From assembly GCF_003073375.1 (NCBI RefSeq), contig NZ_CP029002.1:3086001-3150000 (forward strand): DNA of 64,000 nucleotides, in the 5' to 3' direction. This stretch comes from Lysinibacillus sp. 2017. GTDB taxonomy: Bacteria; Bacillota; Bacilli; Bacillales_A; Planococcaceae. The first letter of the stretch is position 1. Every line of letters begins with the position of its first letter. The position numbers were made by a program, and so were the translations under genes. The notes below the pieces were generated by a model, which saw only the letters and a program-made list of their open reading frames with translations, was not told the DNA's origin and ran no database searches. Shown here piece by piece: positions 38,066 to 48,236 of the stretch.

Positions 38066-38932
38066 TTATTTCTTTTTATTTGTTTGTTGCTTTTTCTTTG
38101 AAGACACTGTTGGTTGCGGATCTAAGTAATGAATAACTGGTTTGACGTTTAAACGGCGATACACAATCGCGATAATTCCAATGGCAATGCCGAGAATCGA
38201 AACGACCTGTGCCGAACGTAAATCACCTATTAAATATAAACTGTCCGTACGCATACCTTCGATAAAGAATCGTCCGAATGAATACCAAATTAAATAGAAG
38301 AAGAACATTTCTCCGCGTCGCCAATTCCATTTACGAGCAAATAATAAGATGATAAGCCCTACTACATTCCATAACGATTCGTATAAAAATGTTGGATGCA
38401 CATACGTACTTTCTTCTTTAATATACATTTGTTCAATTAACCAGTTTGGTAAAAATAAGTTTTCTAAAAATCCTCGAGACACAGGTCCACCGTAAGCTTC
38501 TTGATTCATAAAGTTGCCCCAACGCCCTACGATTTGCCCAACTAAAATACTTGGTGCAGCAATATCCGCGATTTGTAAAAAGCTCACTTTGCGCTTTCTT
38601 GTAAATATGTATGCGGTAATAAATGAACCTATTAAGGCGCCGTGAATCGCAATACCACCATTCCAAATTTCAATTATTCTTCCTGGATGCTGGCTGTAAA
38701 AATCCCACTTCATTGCCACATAGTATACACGTGCTGATAAAATTGCGATTGGCACAGCCCAAATAAGTAAGTCTGCGAAAAATTCGTCATGGAACCCACG
38801 TCTCACAGATTCTTTTTGTGCTAAAAAGTAACCAATAACAATTCCTGCTCCAATCATTATACCGTACCATCTTACAGAAAGTGATCCTAGGTGAATGGCT
38901 ACCGGATTAATTGCCATTAAAATTCCTAACAT
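38066..38932 (-). CDS. lgt: Prolipoprotein diacylglyceryl transferase
   Basis: 288-residue membrane enzyme that attaches diacylglycerol to the lipobox cysteine. About seven transmembrane helices. The Lgt signature [16 protein letters not shown] is near 137, and the [11 protein letters not shown] segment follows near 182. The C-terminus carries extra Lys residues. GGGAG precedes the ATG. The window encodes several lipoproteins that need it (15180, 40046, 57919, 60524). Confidence 0.96.
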   Translation of the reverse strand: MLGILMAINPVAIHLGSLSVRWYGIMIGAGIVIGYFLAQKESVRRGFHDEFFADLLIWAVPIAILSARVYYVAMKWDFYSQHPGRIIEIWNGGIAIHGALIGSFITAYIFTRKRKVSFLQIADIAAPSILVGQIVGRWGNFMNQEAYGGPVSRGFLENLFLPNWLIEQMYIKEESTYVHPTFLYESLWNVVGLIILLFARKWNWRRGEMFFFYLIWYSFGRFFIEGMRTDSLYLIGDLRSAQVVSILGIAIGIIAIVYRRLNVKPVIHYLDPQPTVSSKKKQQTNKKK

Positions 38933-38961
38933 AGTATTCTCCCTTCATCAATCCATATTAA

Positions 38962-39900
38962 TCAAAAATCATCAAAATCGTCGTTTACGACAAGCATATC
39001 ATCTAATCGACGTGCGAATTCCTCAGCTGCGTTGACACCCATTTTTTTCAAACGATAATTCATCGCGGCTACTTCGATGATAACCGAAACATTTCGCCCT
39101 GGTTGAACAGGAATGGTAAGCTTCGTTACTTCTGTATCAATGATTTTCATTTTTTCCTCATCTAAACCTAGACGATCATAGAACTTATCAGGATCCCAAT
39201 TTTCTAATTCAACAATTAATGTGATGCGTTTATACCGACGAACGGCACTCGCACCAAATAACGTCATAATATCAATAATCCCAATACCCCGAATTTCAAG
39301 TAAATGCTCTAACAGTGGCGGCGGGCTACCAATTAACATGTTTTCGCCCTCTTGACGGATTTCTACACTATCATCTGCCACTAAGCGATGTCCTTTTTTG
39401 ACAAGTTCCAGCGCTGTTTCGCTTTTACCGACACCGCTTTTCCCCATGATTAATACACCGATTCCGTATACATCTACAAGAACCCCATGCATCGCTGTTG
39501 TTGGTGCAAGCTTGCTTTCTAAAAAGTTCGTTAATCTACTCGAAAACCTTGTTGTCGTTAATGGCGTAACCAGAACAGGCACATGGTTTTCATTAGATGC
39601 ATCGATTAATTCTTGAGGAACTTTCATATCACGTGAAATAATGATTACAGGTGTTTGCTCAGAACAAAGTTGCTTCATACGTGACCTTTTTTCCTCTTGC
39701 GGAAGCATCTCAAAAAACGAAAGTTCTGTTTTTCCAAGAAGCTGTACCCGATTTGCAGGGTAATGTGTAAAGTATCCAGCCATTTCGAGACCTGGACGTG
39801 AAATATCACTTGTCGTAATGTAACGGCCAATGCCTTCTTCTCCACTTACGAGCTGCAAATTAAATTTCTCTTGTACATCTTTCGTAATTACTTGAATCAT
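38962..39900 (-). CDS. hprK: HPr kinase/phosphorylase
   Basis: 312-residue bifunctional enzyme that phosphorylates or dephosphorylates Ser46 of HPr and Crh according to energy state. The P-loop is GKSGVGKS at 153-160, with the conserved His138 in [12 protein letters not shown]. The kinase-phosphorylase signature [10 protein letters not shown]-like text ([17 protein letters not shown]) lies near 205. It is 29 bp upstream of lgt. Its substrate gene crh is at 22575, on the far side of the arrays. Confidence 0.96.
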   Translation of the reverse strand: MIQVITKDVQEKFNLQLVSGEEGIGRYITTSDISRPGLEMAGYFTHYPANRVQLLGKTELSFFEMLPQEEKRSRMKQLCSEQTPVIIISRDMKVPQELIDASNENHVPVLVTPLTTTRFSSRLTNFLESKLAPTTAMHGVLVDVYGIGVLIMGKSGVGKSETALELVKKGHRLVADDSVEIRQEGENMLIGSPPPLLEHLLEIRGIGIIDIMTLFGASAVRRYKRITLIVELENWDPDKFYDRLGLDEEKMKIIDTEVTKLTIPVQPGRNVSVIIEVAAMNYRLKKMGVNAAEEFARRLDDMLVVNDDFDDF

Positions 39901-39998
39901 AAATTATCACGCCCCTATCATCAATGTATCTAGTTTGTATTTTATCATGTAAACTACCAATCCTATACCAAAGGGCTCAAATTTTTCAGTAAAATAAA

Positions 39999-40033
39999 AA
40001 TACGATGAAGTGTCTATTGCACTTCATCGTATT
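39999..40033 (-). terminator. Terminator after the cytochrome c gene
   Basis: Perfect 14-bp stem AATACGATGAAGTG / CACTTCATCGTATT with a 7-nt loop, with TTTTTATTTT following on the minus strand. Confidence 0.9.
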
Positions 40034-40045
40034 ATTATTAAAGCA

Positions 40046-40363
40046 TTATTTTAATCCAGCTAAGTAAGCTGCAGCGGCATCTGCGTCATCGTCTTTCAAT
40101 AAGCCACCTGGCATCCCACCATTACCATTTAAAATAATTTCTTTGATCTCTTGTTCTGAGTATTTAGCTCCAATTTTCTCTAATGCTGGTCCACTTGCAC
40201 CTTGCAAATTACCACCATGACAAGTTGTACATGTTTGTTGTACTAATTTTTCGCCATCAGGTTTTGTTGTTTCTCCAGATGATGATGACTTATCATCGCC
40301 GCCACCACAAGCTGCTAAAAATAATGCCGAACCAAATACTAATGTTAAAACGCTTTTCTTCAT
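40046..40363 (-). CDS. cccB: Cytochrome c-551 lipoprotein (CccB-like)
   Basis: 105-residue membrane-anchored cytochrome c that ferries electrons to a terminal oxidase outside the membrane. The signal peptide ends in a lipobox, LAAC with Cys19. A serine-rich linker follows. The haem site is CTTCH at 45-49; the axial Met is in NGGMPGG near 83. ATG 40363 follows GGAGGGG by 8 nt. It stands alone between hprK and a YitT-type gene, with its own terminator. Confidence 0.92.
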   Translation of the reverse strand: MKKSVLTLVFGSALFLAACGGGDDKSSSSGETTKPDGEKLVQQTCTTCHGGNLQGASGPALEKIGAKYSEQEIKEIILNGNGGMPGGLLKDDDADAAAAYLAGLK

Positions 40364-40414
40364 TCTGAACCCCTCCAAAAATGAATTTCTATTTCCTTAC
40401 CTATTATACCGAAT

Positions 40415-41278
40415 TTATACTCGTTTGAAACCTTCGCCCAATACTTCATATGCATCAGAAACAATGACAAACGCATATGGGTCAACACTTTTCAGCACTT
40501 GTTTCAGCTTTGTGAACTCAGTTTGATAGACAACAACCATCAATACAGGACGCTCTTCACCCGTATAACCACCGACTGCGGGTAATTTTGTCACACCACG
40601 ATTCACCTCTTTATAAATGGCGTCACGAACTTCATTTTCATGCTGGGTAATGATATAAACCATTTTTGACTGACTAAAGCCAAGTTGTACGATATCAATG
40701 GTTTTCGTCGTAACATATAAACCTATTAGTGCATAAAGTCCTTTTTCTAAATCAAATACAACGGCAGCACTAACCGCGATGATTCCATCGATTAATAATA
40801 CACTCGTCCCTAATGTTAGCCCTGTATACTTTGTAATAATTTGTGCAAGTAAATCCGTACCACCTGTAGAAGCATTCCCTTTAAACACAAGTCCAATACC
40901 AAAACCAACAACAATTCCTCCAAAAATGGCGCCAAGTAAGGGATTTAATGTCCACGCATCCCAACTTGCTGTTAGTAGTACAAAAAATGGCAACGCTAGA
41001 GTTCCCACTAATGATTTAAAGCCAAATTTCTTTCCTAAAACCAACACACCTGCAATAAATAACGGAATATTAAATGCATATTGAACAAGCCCTGCATTCC
41101 AACCAAATACTCCGTGTAAAATTGTACTAATCCCACTTACACCACCAGATGCTATTTGGTTTGGAAATAAAAATAAATTAAATCCAAGTGCAATAATCGC
41201 GGCACCTATAATGACAAATAAATATTCATTAATCACATTTTTTACTGAATTCTGTGAATTATACACATTTTCTTTCAT
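40415..41278 (-). CDS. YitT-family membrane protein
   Basis: 287-residue protein with an N-terminal membrane domain of five or six helices (DUF161 type, e.g. FPNQIASGGVSGISTIL near 38) and a C-terminal cytoplasmic DUF2179 domain (about 195-285, QHENEVRDAIYKEVNRGVT). The DUF2179 fold may bind a small ligand. ATG 41278 follows GAGG by 6 nt; the frame extends 23 codons upstream without a site. Function is not established for the family. Confidence 0.88.
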   Translation of the reverse strand: MKENVYNSQNSVKNVINEYLFVIIGAAIIALGFNLFLFPNQIASGGVSGISTILHGVFGWNAGLVQYAFNIPLFIAGVLVLGKKFGFKSLVGTLALPFFVLLTASWDAWTLNPLLGAIFGGIVVGFGIGLVFKGNASTGGTDLLAQIITKYTGLTLGTSVLLIDGIIAVSAAVVFDLEKGLYALIGLYVTTKTIDIVQLGFSQSKMVYIITQHENEVRDAIYKEVNRGVTKLPAVGGYTGEERPVLMVVVYQTEFTKLKQVLKSVDPYAFVIVSDAYEVLGEGFKRV

Positions 41279-41362
41279 ATACATCCTCACTTTTTTTAGG
41301 AAATTCCATTGAATTATAGCAAAACCATTTAAAAATGAGAACTTCATTAAAATGAAGCGAAG

Positions 41363-42601
41363 TTAGGATACAATTAATGCATCTTCAACCCATAAAATAA
41401 CTTCCTCATTAATTTCGATTAATTCTTGATGAGAAATTGTGAATTTTTCAGTAAGTGGCTCAATCTGATCCCACTCTAATTTATTTAATGCAATACTCAT
41501 TTGTAAGTATGGTGTCATTTCTGTCATCTCACCACTTATTGTTTCGAGAAGCGTTTCCGATAATGGAAGCTTACTTAGGATCGTATTCATTGGACGTTGC
41601 AGTAGTGAATCAATTAATGAAAATAACCCAACTAAAAAGTATTCTGAATAGTTGTCCTTGTTGTTTCGACGTGCCAATTTTTCACATACTTTTGCACGGA
41701 ATAATGATGAATACATCAATTCTTTAAACACATCGTTATTACTTTGTTCATCTGACTCACGCATAGCTAATAAATAGATCCACTTGCGTAGTTCCGTTAA
41801 TCCTAGTAGCAATATGGCTTGTTTAATTGAGCGTACCTTTGACTTTGTGCGTTTTGCTGAGTTATTAATCAACTGTAACAATTTATAAGATAGTGAAATT
41901 TCACGTTCCATACTTTCTGCTAATAAATCGATACTTAATTCTTCATTTCTTAAAAGAATGATAATTTGAAAATACTGCAATAAGTTTGCTGGAATATCGG
42001 TTGACTTAATAATTTGAGGTTCTTCAAAAAAGTAGCCTTGGAATAGAGAATAGCCTGTATGCTTTGCTAGTTCAAATTCATCCCGTGTTTCAACCTTTTC
42101 CGCAAGTAATTTGATCGACGGAAATTGAGATTTAATTTTATTTTCAATTTCCATACGTTCTAATACCGGCGTCAATAAAAAATCGACTTTGATGTAATCA
42201 ATATAGCTAAATAATTCATCATATATTAATACTTCTTCATTCAAGACGAAATCATCCAACGCAATTTTAAAACCACGACTTTTTAAAATCTTTAAGCGAT
42301 CAATAAGGGCATTTGTAATCGGAACATCTTCTAATACTTCAATTACCAATGCTGTTGGATCTATAAAATCAAAGGATTCACTCAGAATTAGGTTTTCAGT
42401 AAAATTGACGAATGAAGGTCTCCCATTTGCCACTTCATTAATACCAATGGATAAAAAGGAATTGATAATTACATCTAATGTTGCTGAATCCGAATCAATA
42501 TCTGGGAATGCATTGTTCATATTATTACGATATAACAACTCGTATGCTACTACTTCTTCTTCAACGTTGAATATAGGCTGTCGTCCAATAAAAATTTCCA
42601 T
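41363..42601 (-). CDS. EAL plus HDOD domain signalling protein (YuxH-like)
   Basis: 412-residue cytoplasmic protein with an N-terminal EAL-like domain (about 1-205, IGRQPIF and YELLYRNN) and a C-terminal HDOD domain (about 205-400, RSIKQAILLLGLTELRKWI). The EAL signature is degenerate (YELLYR in place of EALxR), so cyclic-di-GMP phosphodiesterase activity is doubtful and a binding role is more likely. ATG 42601 follows GGGGA; the upstream extension of 23 codons has no site. Confidence 0.88.
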   Translation of the reverse strand: MEIFIGRQPIFNVEEEVVAYELLYRNNMNNAFPDIDSDSATLDVIINSFLSIGINEVANGRPSFVNFTENLILSESFDFIDPTALVIEVLEDVPITNALIDRLKILKSRGFKIALDDFVLNEEVLIYDELFSYIDYIKVDFLLTPVLERMEIENKIKSQFPSIKLLAEKVETRDEFELAKHTGYSLFQGYFFEEPQIIKSTDIPANLLQYFQIIILLRNEELSIDLLAESMEREISLSYKLLQLINNSAKRTKSKVRSIKQAILLLGLTELRKWIYLLAMRESDEQSNNDVFKELMYSSLFRAKVCEKLARRNNKDNYSEYFLVGLFSLIDSLLQRPMNTILSKLPLSETLLETISGEMTEMTPYLQMSIALNKLEWDQIEPLTEKFTISHQELIEINEEVILWVEDALIVS

Positions 42602-42736
42602 AGTAGTTCCCCAATTCTTCTTATAATCTACTCGATAATTTTCACCATTTTCAGTTTCCAAACATTCCATATGTTGTAATTATATTTGATTACATTGTAC
42701 TATACAATTGACAAACAAAATAGGGAGGTAATAAAT

Positions 42737-43513
42737 GTGGATTTTGTTAAATACGAACAAAGAGATTTTATCGCTTATGTTACATTAGATCGTCCAGAAA
42801 TGTTGAATGCTTTTAATTTTGAAATGCTAGAACAGCTACGAAAAGTAATGGAATCCATTCAAATTCATCCGGATATCCGTCTTGTTATTATTACGGGCGC
42901 TGGGGAAAAGGCTTTTTCTGTTGGAGCTGATTTAAAAGAACGAAAAACATTGCCTGATACACTTGTAAAACGTAATTTAAATCGTTTCGGTGAAGTATTT
43001 ACGATGATTGAACAATTACCTCAGCCTACAATTTGTGTGCTGAACGGCTATGCTTTTGGAGGTGGGATGGAACTTGCACTTGCTTGTGATTTCCGTATTG
43101 CAGCAGAACATATTACACTTGGTCTTACCGAAACAGGTCTTGGAATTATTCCTGGTGCTGGTGGAACGCAACGTTTGCCGCGTTTAATCGGTGAAGCAAA
43201 GGCATTGGAACTTATTTTAACTGCCAAGCGAATGACCGCTGCAGAAGCACTGCAATATGGCCTTCTCACAAAGATTGCACCACTTGAAACATTACATGAA
43301 ACAACTGCTGAATTTGCAGCAGCCATTTTACAAAATGCACCGATTGCCTTGCAACAAGCAAAATTCGCTGTCAAGCAAGGGATGAAGACCGATATTCAAA
43401 CAGGTCTGCAAATTGAACGAAAAGCCTATGAGCTGACAATTCCTACTGAAGATCGAATTGAGGCACTAAATGCATTCGCAGAAAAACGTCGTCCACAGTT
43501 TAAAGGAAAATAA
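42737..43513 (+). CDS. Enoyl-CoA hydratase/isomerase family protein
   Basis: 258-residue crotonase-fold enzyme, probably adding water across 2-enoyl-CoA in fatty acid or amino acid breakdown. The oxyanion-hole segments are GEKAFSVGADLKE near 58 and the GGG turn in YAFGGGMELALACDFR near 102. The catalytic glutamates fall in GGMELA and in LTETGLGIIPGAGG near 130. The start is GTG 42737, 8 nt after GGGAGG; an upstream in-frame ATG at 42686 has no site. The specific acyl-CoA is unknown. An acyl-CoA ligase is encoded 4 kb away. Confidence 0.88.
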   Translation: MDFVKYEQRDFIAYVTLDRPEMLNAFNFEMLEQLRKVMESIQIHPDIRLVIITGAGEKAFSVGADLKERKTLPDTLVKRNLNRFGEVFTMIEQLPQPTICVLNGYAFGGGMELALACDFRIAAEHITLGLTETGLGIIPGAGGTQRLPRLIGEAKALELILTAKRMTAAEALQYGLLTKIAPLETLHETTAEFAAAILQNAPIALQQAKFAVKQGMKTDIQTGLQIERKAYELTIPTEDRIEALNAFAEKRRPQFKGK

Positions 43514-43526
43514 GTTTCAATAAAAA

Positions 43527-43558
43527 GGGGCCTCGCTATTTTACATTAGCGAGGCCCC
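43527..43558. terminator. Bidirectional terminator
   Basis: GGGGCCTCGCTA / TAGCGAGGCCCC perfect 12-bp stem between the convergent enoyl-CoA hydratase and DedA genes. Confidence 0.9.
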
Positions 43559-43564
43559 TACAGT

Positions 43565-44206
43565 TTATTTTTTCTTTTTAGATTTAAGTAAACCGATAAG
43601 TGCTGGTAGTACAGAAATTAAAATAATAAGAATTAATACCGTCGAGAAATTATCTTTAACAATTGGAATATTTCCGAAGAAGTAGCCTAGTAATGTACAA
43701 GCCATTACCCATAAAAACGCACCAATCACATTATAAAGAAGGAAATATCTATAATGCATTTTACTAGCACCCGCTACGAACGGAATAAATGTACGAATGA
43801 ATGGCATAAAGCGCGCAATCACAATCGTTTTACCACCATGCTTATTGAAGAAACGTTGCGCCATTTCTAAGCGCTCACGATTAATAAAACGACCTAAAAA
43901 GCTATCTTCTGGAATCGACATCCCCACTTTATGGCCAATATGATAATTGGCGGTATCACCAAGGACGGCAGCAGTGAAGAATATAAGTAGTAATAGCGGT
44001 AAATTAAACGCACCTAAAGCAGCTAATGTACCCCCTGCAAATAATAAGGAATCCCCTGGTAAAAACGGCATAATCACGATGCCTGTTTCTACGAATACAA
44101 TACTAAATAAAATTCCATATGACCAATGACCAAACTGCTGAATAATATCAACGAGATGATCATCAATATGCAAAATAAAATCAATCAACCCAGTAATTAT
44201 TGACAT
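43565..44206 (-). CDS. DedA-family membrane protein
   Basis: 213-residue integral membrane protein of the DedA (VTT/SNARE-associated) family; members have been shown to flip lipids such as undecaprenyl phosphate or phosphatidylethanolamine. The family pattern is seen in ENVVETGI-like FVETGIVIMPFLPGDSLLF near 39 and ARFMPFIRTFIPFVAGASKM near 135. About five hydrophobic segments. ATG 44206 follows GAGAG. The lipid handled by this copy is not known. Confidence 0.9.
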   Translation of the reverse strand: MSIITGLIDFILHIDDHLVDIIQQFGHWSYGILFSIVFVETGIVIMPFLPGDSLLFAGGTLAALGAFNLPLLLLIFFTAAVLGDTANYHIGHKVGMSIPEDSFLGRFINRERLEMAQRFFNKHGGKTIVIARFMPFIRTFIPFVAGASKMHYRYFLLYNVIGAFLWVMACTLLGYFFGNIPIVKDNFSTVLILIILISVLPALIGLLKSKKKK

Positions 44207-44376
44207 ATTTTTTCTCTCTTTCAATTTGAATTTATTTTTAATTTTAACACACTAAGATAATGATAGCTGTTCATTCCTACTTAATTATACATGTTAATGA
44301 CGAACAAAATGCTCATATGTTGCAAGCTTCTATAAATTTACAAAACCTTTACAATTCATATAAATTTTTAACAAAA

Positions 44377-44404
44377 AAGAGGCCCTTTTTGTAAGGAGCC
44401 TCTT
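44377..44404 (-). terminator. Terminator after the S9 peptidase
   Basis: AAGAGGC / GCCTCTT stem with a T run on the minus strand, 13 bp past the stop codon. Confidence 0.8.
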
Positions 44405-44416
44405 CTTTCTTATAAT

Positions 44417-46390
44417 TTATAAATATTTTTTAAACCAGCCAGTAATTTGTTCCAATCGTTCTAAACGTAGGCTCGGAATACCTGTACGTGATAAGTTGTG
44501 ATCACTTTCTGGGAAGCGCACGAAGCCAACTTCTTTACCCATACGTTTTAATGTAATGTAAAACTGCTCTGCTTGTTCGATTGGACAACGGAAATCACGT
44601 TCGCTATGCAAAATAAGTAAAGGAGTTTCAACATTTGCTGCATATTTAAGCGGTGAGTGTTGCCATAACTTTTCGGTATCATTCATGTCCGCTAAAATTT
44701 GCCATTCTGTGAAGTAGTATCCGATGTCAGATACACCGTAAAAACTAATCCAATTTGAAATTGAGCGCTGTGTTACTGCAGCCTTGAAGCGATTCGTATG
44801 CCCAACAGCCCAGTTCGTCATAAAACCACCGTAACTACCACCCGTAATACCTAAACGTGTTTCATCAATCCATGCATAATTTTCAAGCGCATAATCGACC
44901 CCCGACATGATGTCCTCATAATCAATGCCACCATAATCACCGCGCATCGCGTCAACAAACTCTTGACTATAGCCGTGACTACCACGTGGATTCACGTATA
45001 ATACACCGTACCCTTGTGCCGCTAACAACTGCATTTCATGGAAAAATGTATTCGCATAAAGTGTATGTGGACCTCCATGTACTTCTACAACTAAAGGATA
45101 TTTTTCACCTTCCACATAATTAGCAGGCTTCATGATCCAGCCATGAACCTTTGTGCCATCCTTTGATGGATAAATAATTGTCTCTGGTGTGGAAATTGTT
45201 GTCTCTTGTAAAAACTTTTCATTAAATGAAGTGAGCTGTTTACGTTCACCTGTTGTAATATCAAAATCAACTAATTCACCAACGAAGGTTGGATTCGAAA
45301 CTGTCATTAACGCACGATTACCATTTTTGAATATTGCATAGCCGTATACATGCTCATTTTCTGGTGAAGCTGGATACACTGCACCTTCTAGCGTTGCGTA
45401 ATATAAACGAATATCTCCTTCAGTGGAAACTTGGAAGTATAAATCATTAGTTTCAGTCCACGCCACTTCAGGTGCTACTGCATTTTGTTGCGTGTCACCA
45501 ACTGCATAATCTCCTACAGGTAGATCAAACATTTCCGTTAAATTTTGCGTTTGTTTTGTTTCTGTATCGTAAATGTAAAGATGTCCATGTGTTGCATTTT
45601 TGAACGTTTGATCTGAGCCACCAAATGCAATATAGCGATCATCAAATGAAAATTCTGCGCCACCGTAATAGCCATCTTCCTCAATTAAAAGTGTTTCTTC
45701 TTCAGTCTCAACATCTACTAAATAAAGCGGCATGCGGAATACATCGTCTGTATTTTCTACACGGTTCACGCTGATTACAAGAGTTTTTCCATCATGTGAA
45801 ATCCCTTGTAGTGAATGTGAATAGTCGCCTTCTGTGAATGTTGTTACTTCTTTTGTTGCTAATTCAATCGATGCAATTTGTGAGTAGCTTTCTTGTGGTA
45901 ATAAACCAACACGATCAGCTTTATATTTCATTTTATCGACTACATAAGCTTTTGGAAATTTTTTATCATCCTTTTCTTGCTCTTCTGTAATCGTTAAACC
46001 TGATTTAACAGAGCTTGTCAGCCAAATTTTTTCACCGCAAGGGCTCCATAAATACGAATTTACACCGTTTGGTAGAGTCGTCATTGCCTGTGCTTCTCCA
46101 CCGCGGCGATTTACGATATACAGTTGGTTCTTTTCTTTGCGGTTCGATAAAAAGGCCACTTGTTTGCCATCGGGTGACCATTGTGGGTTGGAAATGCGGT
46201 CATTACCAAATGTCCATTGTGTTACTTCTTCAGTTGTTAAATCAACGTGGAATAAATGCGCTTCGTAGTTGTTTTCTTTTTCATTTATTTGTGTGCGTAC
46301 GAACAAGGCTTCTTGTTCATTTGGTGATAGAACTGGGTTTGTGATCGATTGTAGTTCAAATAAGCTTTCTTTTGTTATGTACTTTGTCAT
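44417..46390 (-). CDS. S9-family serine peptidase (acylaminoacyl/oligopeptidase type)
   Basis: 657-residue cytoplasmic peptidase with an N-terminal beta-propeller (about 15-390, WD40-like WSPDGKQVAFLSNRKEKNQL) that filters peptides and a C-terminal alpha/beta hydrolase domain. The catalytic triad is Ser519 in GGSYGG, Asp599 in SERDFRC and His631 in SDHNLS. ATG 46390 follows GAGGTG by 6 nt; three codons upstream carry another ATG without a site. It probably trims oligopeptides; the natural substrate is unknown. Confidence 0.9.
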   Translation of the reverse strand: MTKYITKESLFELQSITNPVLSPNEQEALFVRTQINEKENNYEAHLFHVDLTTEEVTQWTFGNDRISNPQWSPDGKQVAFLSNRKEKNQLYIVNRRGGEAQAMTTLPNGVNSYLWSPCGEKIWLTSSVKSGLTITEEQEKDDKKFPKAYVVDKMKYKADRVGLLPQESYSQIASIELATKEVTTFTEGDYSHSLQGISHDGKTLVISVNRVENTDDVFRMPLYLVDVETEEETLLIEEDGYYGGAEFSFDDRYIAFGGSDQTFKNATHGHLYIYDTETKQTQNLTEMFDLPVGDYAVGDTQQNAVAPEVAWTETNDLYFQVSTEGDIRLYYATLEGAVYPASPENEHVYGYAIFKNGNRALMTVSNPTFVGELVDFDITTGERKQLTSFNEKFLQETTISTPETIIYPSKDGTKVHGWIMKPANYVEGEKYPLVVEVHGGPHTLYANTFFHEMQLLAAQGYGVLYVNPRGSHGYSQEFVDAMRGDYGGIDYEDIMSGVDYALENYAWIDETRLGITGGSYGGFMTNWAVGHTNRFKAAVTQRSISNWISFYGVSDIGYYFTEWQILADMNDTEKLWQHSPLKYAANVETPLLILHSERDFRCPIEQAEQFYITLKRMGKEVGFVRFPESDHNLSRTGIPSLRLERLEQITGWFKKYL

Positions 46391-46500
46391 ATTGAGCACC
46401 TCTTTATTATTTCGAATTTCGTAATAATCAGTCTATCACCTTTTGTTTGAAATTTCAAAATTTTGTTTTTTGATAACTATTTCTTTTACTAATAGCAAAA

Positions 46501-46525
46501 ACACCTACTGACTGGCAATAGGTGT
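46501..46525 (-). terminator. Terminator after the acyl-CoA ligase
   Basis: ACACCTA / TAGGTGT stem followed by TTTTTGC on the minus strand, 13 bp past the stop codon. Confidence 0.75.
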
Positions 46526-46537
46526 CTTTGTTCTAGA

Positions 46538-48088
46538 TTAGCTTTTTGTTGTCGGTCTTAGTGAGCGACGTAGGATTTTTCCTGTTGTGTTTTTTGGAAG
46601 CTCCTCTAAAATCTCAATAACAGTTGGCACTTTATATTTTACGATGTGCTTCACACAGTAGGCTCTAATGTCTTCTACTGTTAAGCTTTGATCTTTTAAT
46701 ACGACGTAAGCATGTACTGCTTCACCGAAGTCCGTGTCTGGAACACCGACTACTGCCGCTTCAATAATACCCTTATGTGAGAATAAAACTTCTTCTACCT
46801 CACGAGGGTAGACATTATAGCCACCAACGATGATTAAATCCTTTTTACGATCCACAATGTAGAAGTAATCTTCTTCATCCTTTCTCGCTAAATCGCCTGT
46901 ATATAACCAACCATCACGAATCGCCATTTCTGTTTCGATTGGTAATTTATAATAGCCTTTCATGACATTTGGTCCGCGTACGATTAATTCTCCTACTTCA
47001 CCAACTGGCACTTCTACGCCATATTCATCCACTACTTTATTTTCAACATTAATAATTGATGGACCGATTGAACCTGCTTTTCGCTCACGATCGATTGGGT
47101 TAAAGCATGTTACGGGTGATGCCTCCGATAAACCATAGCCTTCCGATACGCGTACATTAAACTTTTGTTCAAAGTTATGTAATAGCGAAACTGGTAAAGA
47201 AGAGCCACCTGAAATTGCTACACGTAAGCTTGAAAACGCCTCAACATTACCACCTTCATATTGATAAAGGAAGTTGAACATGGTTGGCACACCAGCAAAT
47301 ACCGTCGCCTTATAAGTAGCGGCTAAATCAAAAATTTCGCCTGGGCTAAAGCGCGGTGCTAATAAAATCGTCGCACCCTTCGTTAATGGCGCATTGACAA
47401 CCACCGTTAATGCGAATACATGGAATACTGGCAATGTAGTAATGATACGGTCTTCTGTGGTCATTTTTAAATAATCGCCAATATCACGTGCATTTGAATA
47501 TAAATTTTGGTGTGTCAGCATGGCGCCTTTTGGATGTCCCGTTGTACCAGATGTATATAAAATAATCGCTGTATCATCTGCTGCTACTTCAACTGGATCT
47601 ACTGTCCGATTAGTCGCAGCTAATACTTGCGTGAATAATTTTGTTTTTGCTTTCGCATTGTCACTTAATGCTGCATACTTTTCCGCAACATCTGGTGTCG
47701 TTTCGCACACGATGTAATTTGTCACTTGTGGGAATCCTTGCACCCCTGCTTCCACAAGCGGTAAAAGTAAATCGAGCGCAATAACTACTTTTACATCACC
47801 GTTTTTGATAATGTATGAAATTTCATCTGGTGTATAAATGGGGTTAATTGGAATTGCAACTGCCCCAATACGCATTGACGCGTACAATGAAATAATAAAA
47901 TGTGGTGTATTTCCTAGTAAAAATGCGACGTGATCGCCTTTTTGTACACCTAAATCCTCAAGTGCTGCCGCAAAACGAGCAATTGCCTGTTCAAGTTCCC
48001 CATACGACGTGCCTTTACCTAAAAAATAATACGCTGTTTTTTCTGGTTGTTCGAAAGCCTGTTGTCTTACTTTTTCAACTAAATTCAA
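46538..48088 (-). CDS. lcfB: Long-chain fatty acid-CoA ligase
   Basis: Activates fatty acids with ATP and CoA for oxidation or lipid use. The AMP-binding motif ILYTSGTTGHPKGAMLTH lies near 172, the GYGLSEASPV motif near 315, and the C-terminal YTGDLARKD and PKNTTGKILRR close the fold. It strongly resembles B. subtilis LcfB as I remember it. I chose the TTG at 48088 (516 residues), 9 nt after AAAGGGG, because B. subtilis LcfB begins with the matching NLVxK. The ATG at 48097 abuts the ribosome site directly and is less likely. Confidence 0.88.
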   Translation of the reverse strand: MNLVEKVRQQAFEQPEKTAYYFLGKGTSYGELEQAIARFAAALEDLGVQKGDHVAFLLGNTPHFIISLYASMRIGAVAIPINPIYTPDEISYIIKNGDVKVVIALDLLLPLVEAGVQGFPQVTNYIVCETTPDVAEKYAALSDNAKAKTKLFTQVLAATNRTVDPVEVAADDTAIILYTSGTTGHPKGAMLTHQNLYSNARDIGDYLKMTTEDRIITTLPVFHVFALTVVVNAPLTKGATILLAPRFSPGEIFDLAATYKATVFAGVPTMFNFLYQYEGGNVEAFSSLRVAISGGSSLPVSLLHNFEQKFNVRVSEGYGLSEASPVTCFNPIDRERKAGSIGPSIINVENKVVDEYGVEVPVGEVGELIVRGPNVMKGYYKLPIETEMAIRDGWLYTGDLARKDEEDYFYIVDRKKDLIIVGGYNVYPREVEEVLFSHKGIIEAAVVGVPDTDFGEAVHAYVVLKDQSLTVEDIRAYCVKHIVKYKVPTVIEILEELPKNTTGKILRRSLRPTTKS

Positions 48089-48236
48089 TACACCCATCCC
48101 CTTTATGCGTAAATGAACAAATATTCACTTTATTAACATTATAAAATAAGTATATTAATAAAACAATATTAAAATTGTTATTCATGCATAAATTCAGTTG
48201 AATATGACGTTTTTTTCTACTTTAAAGCATCTTTAT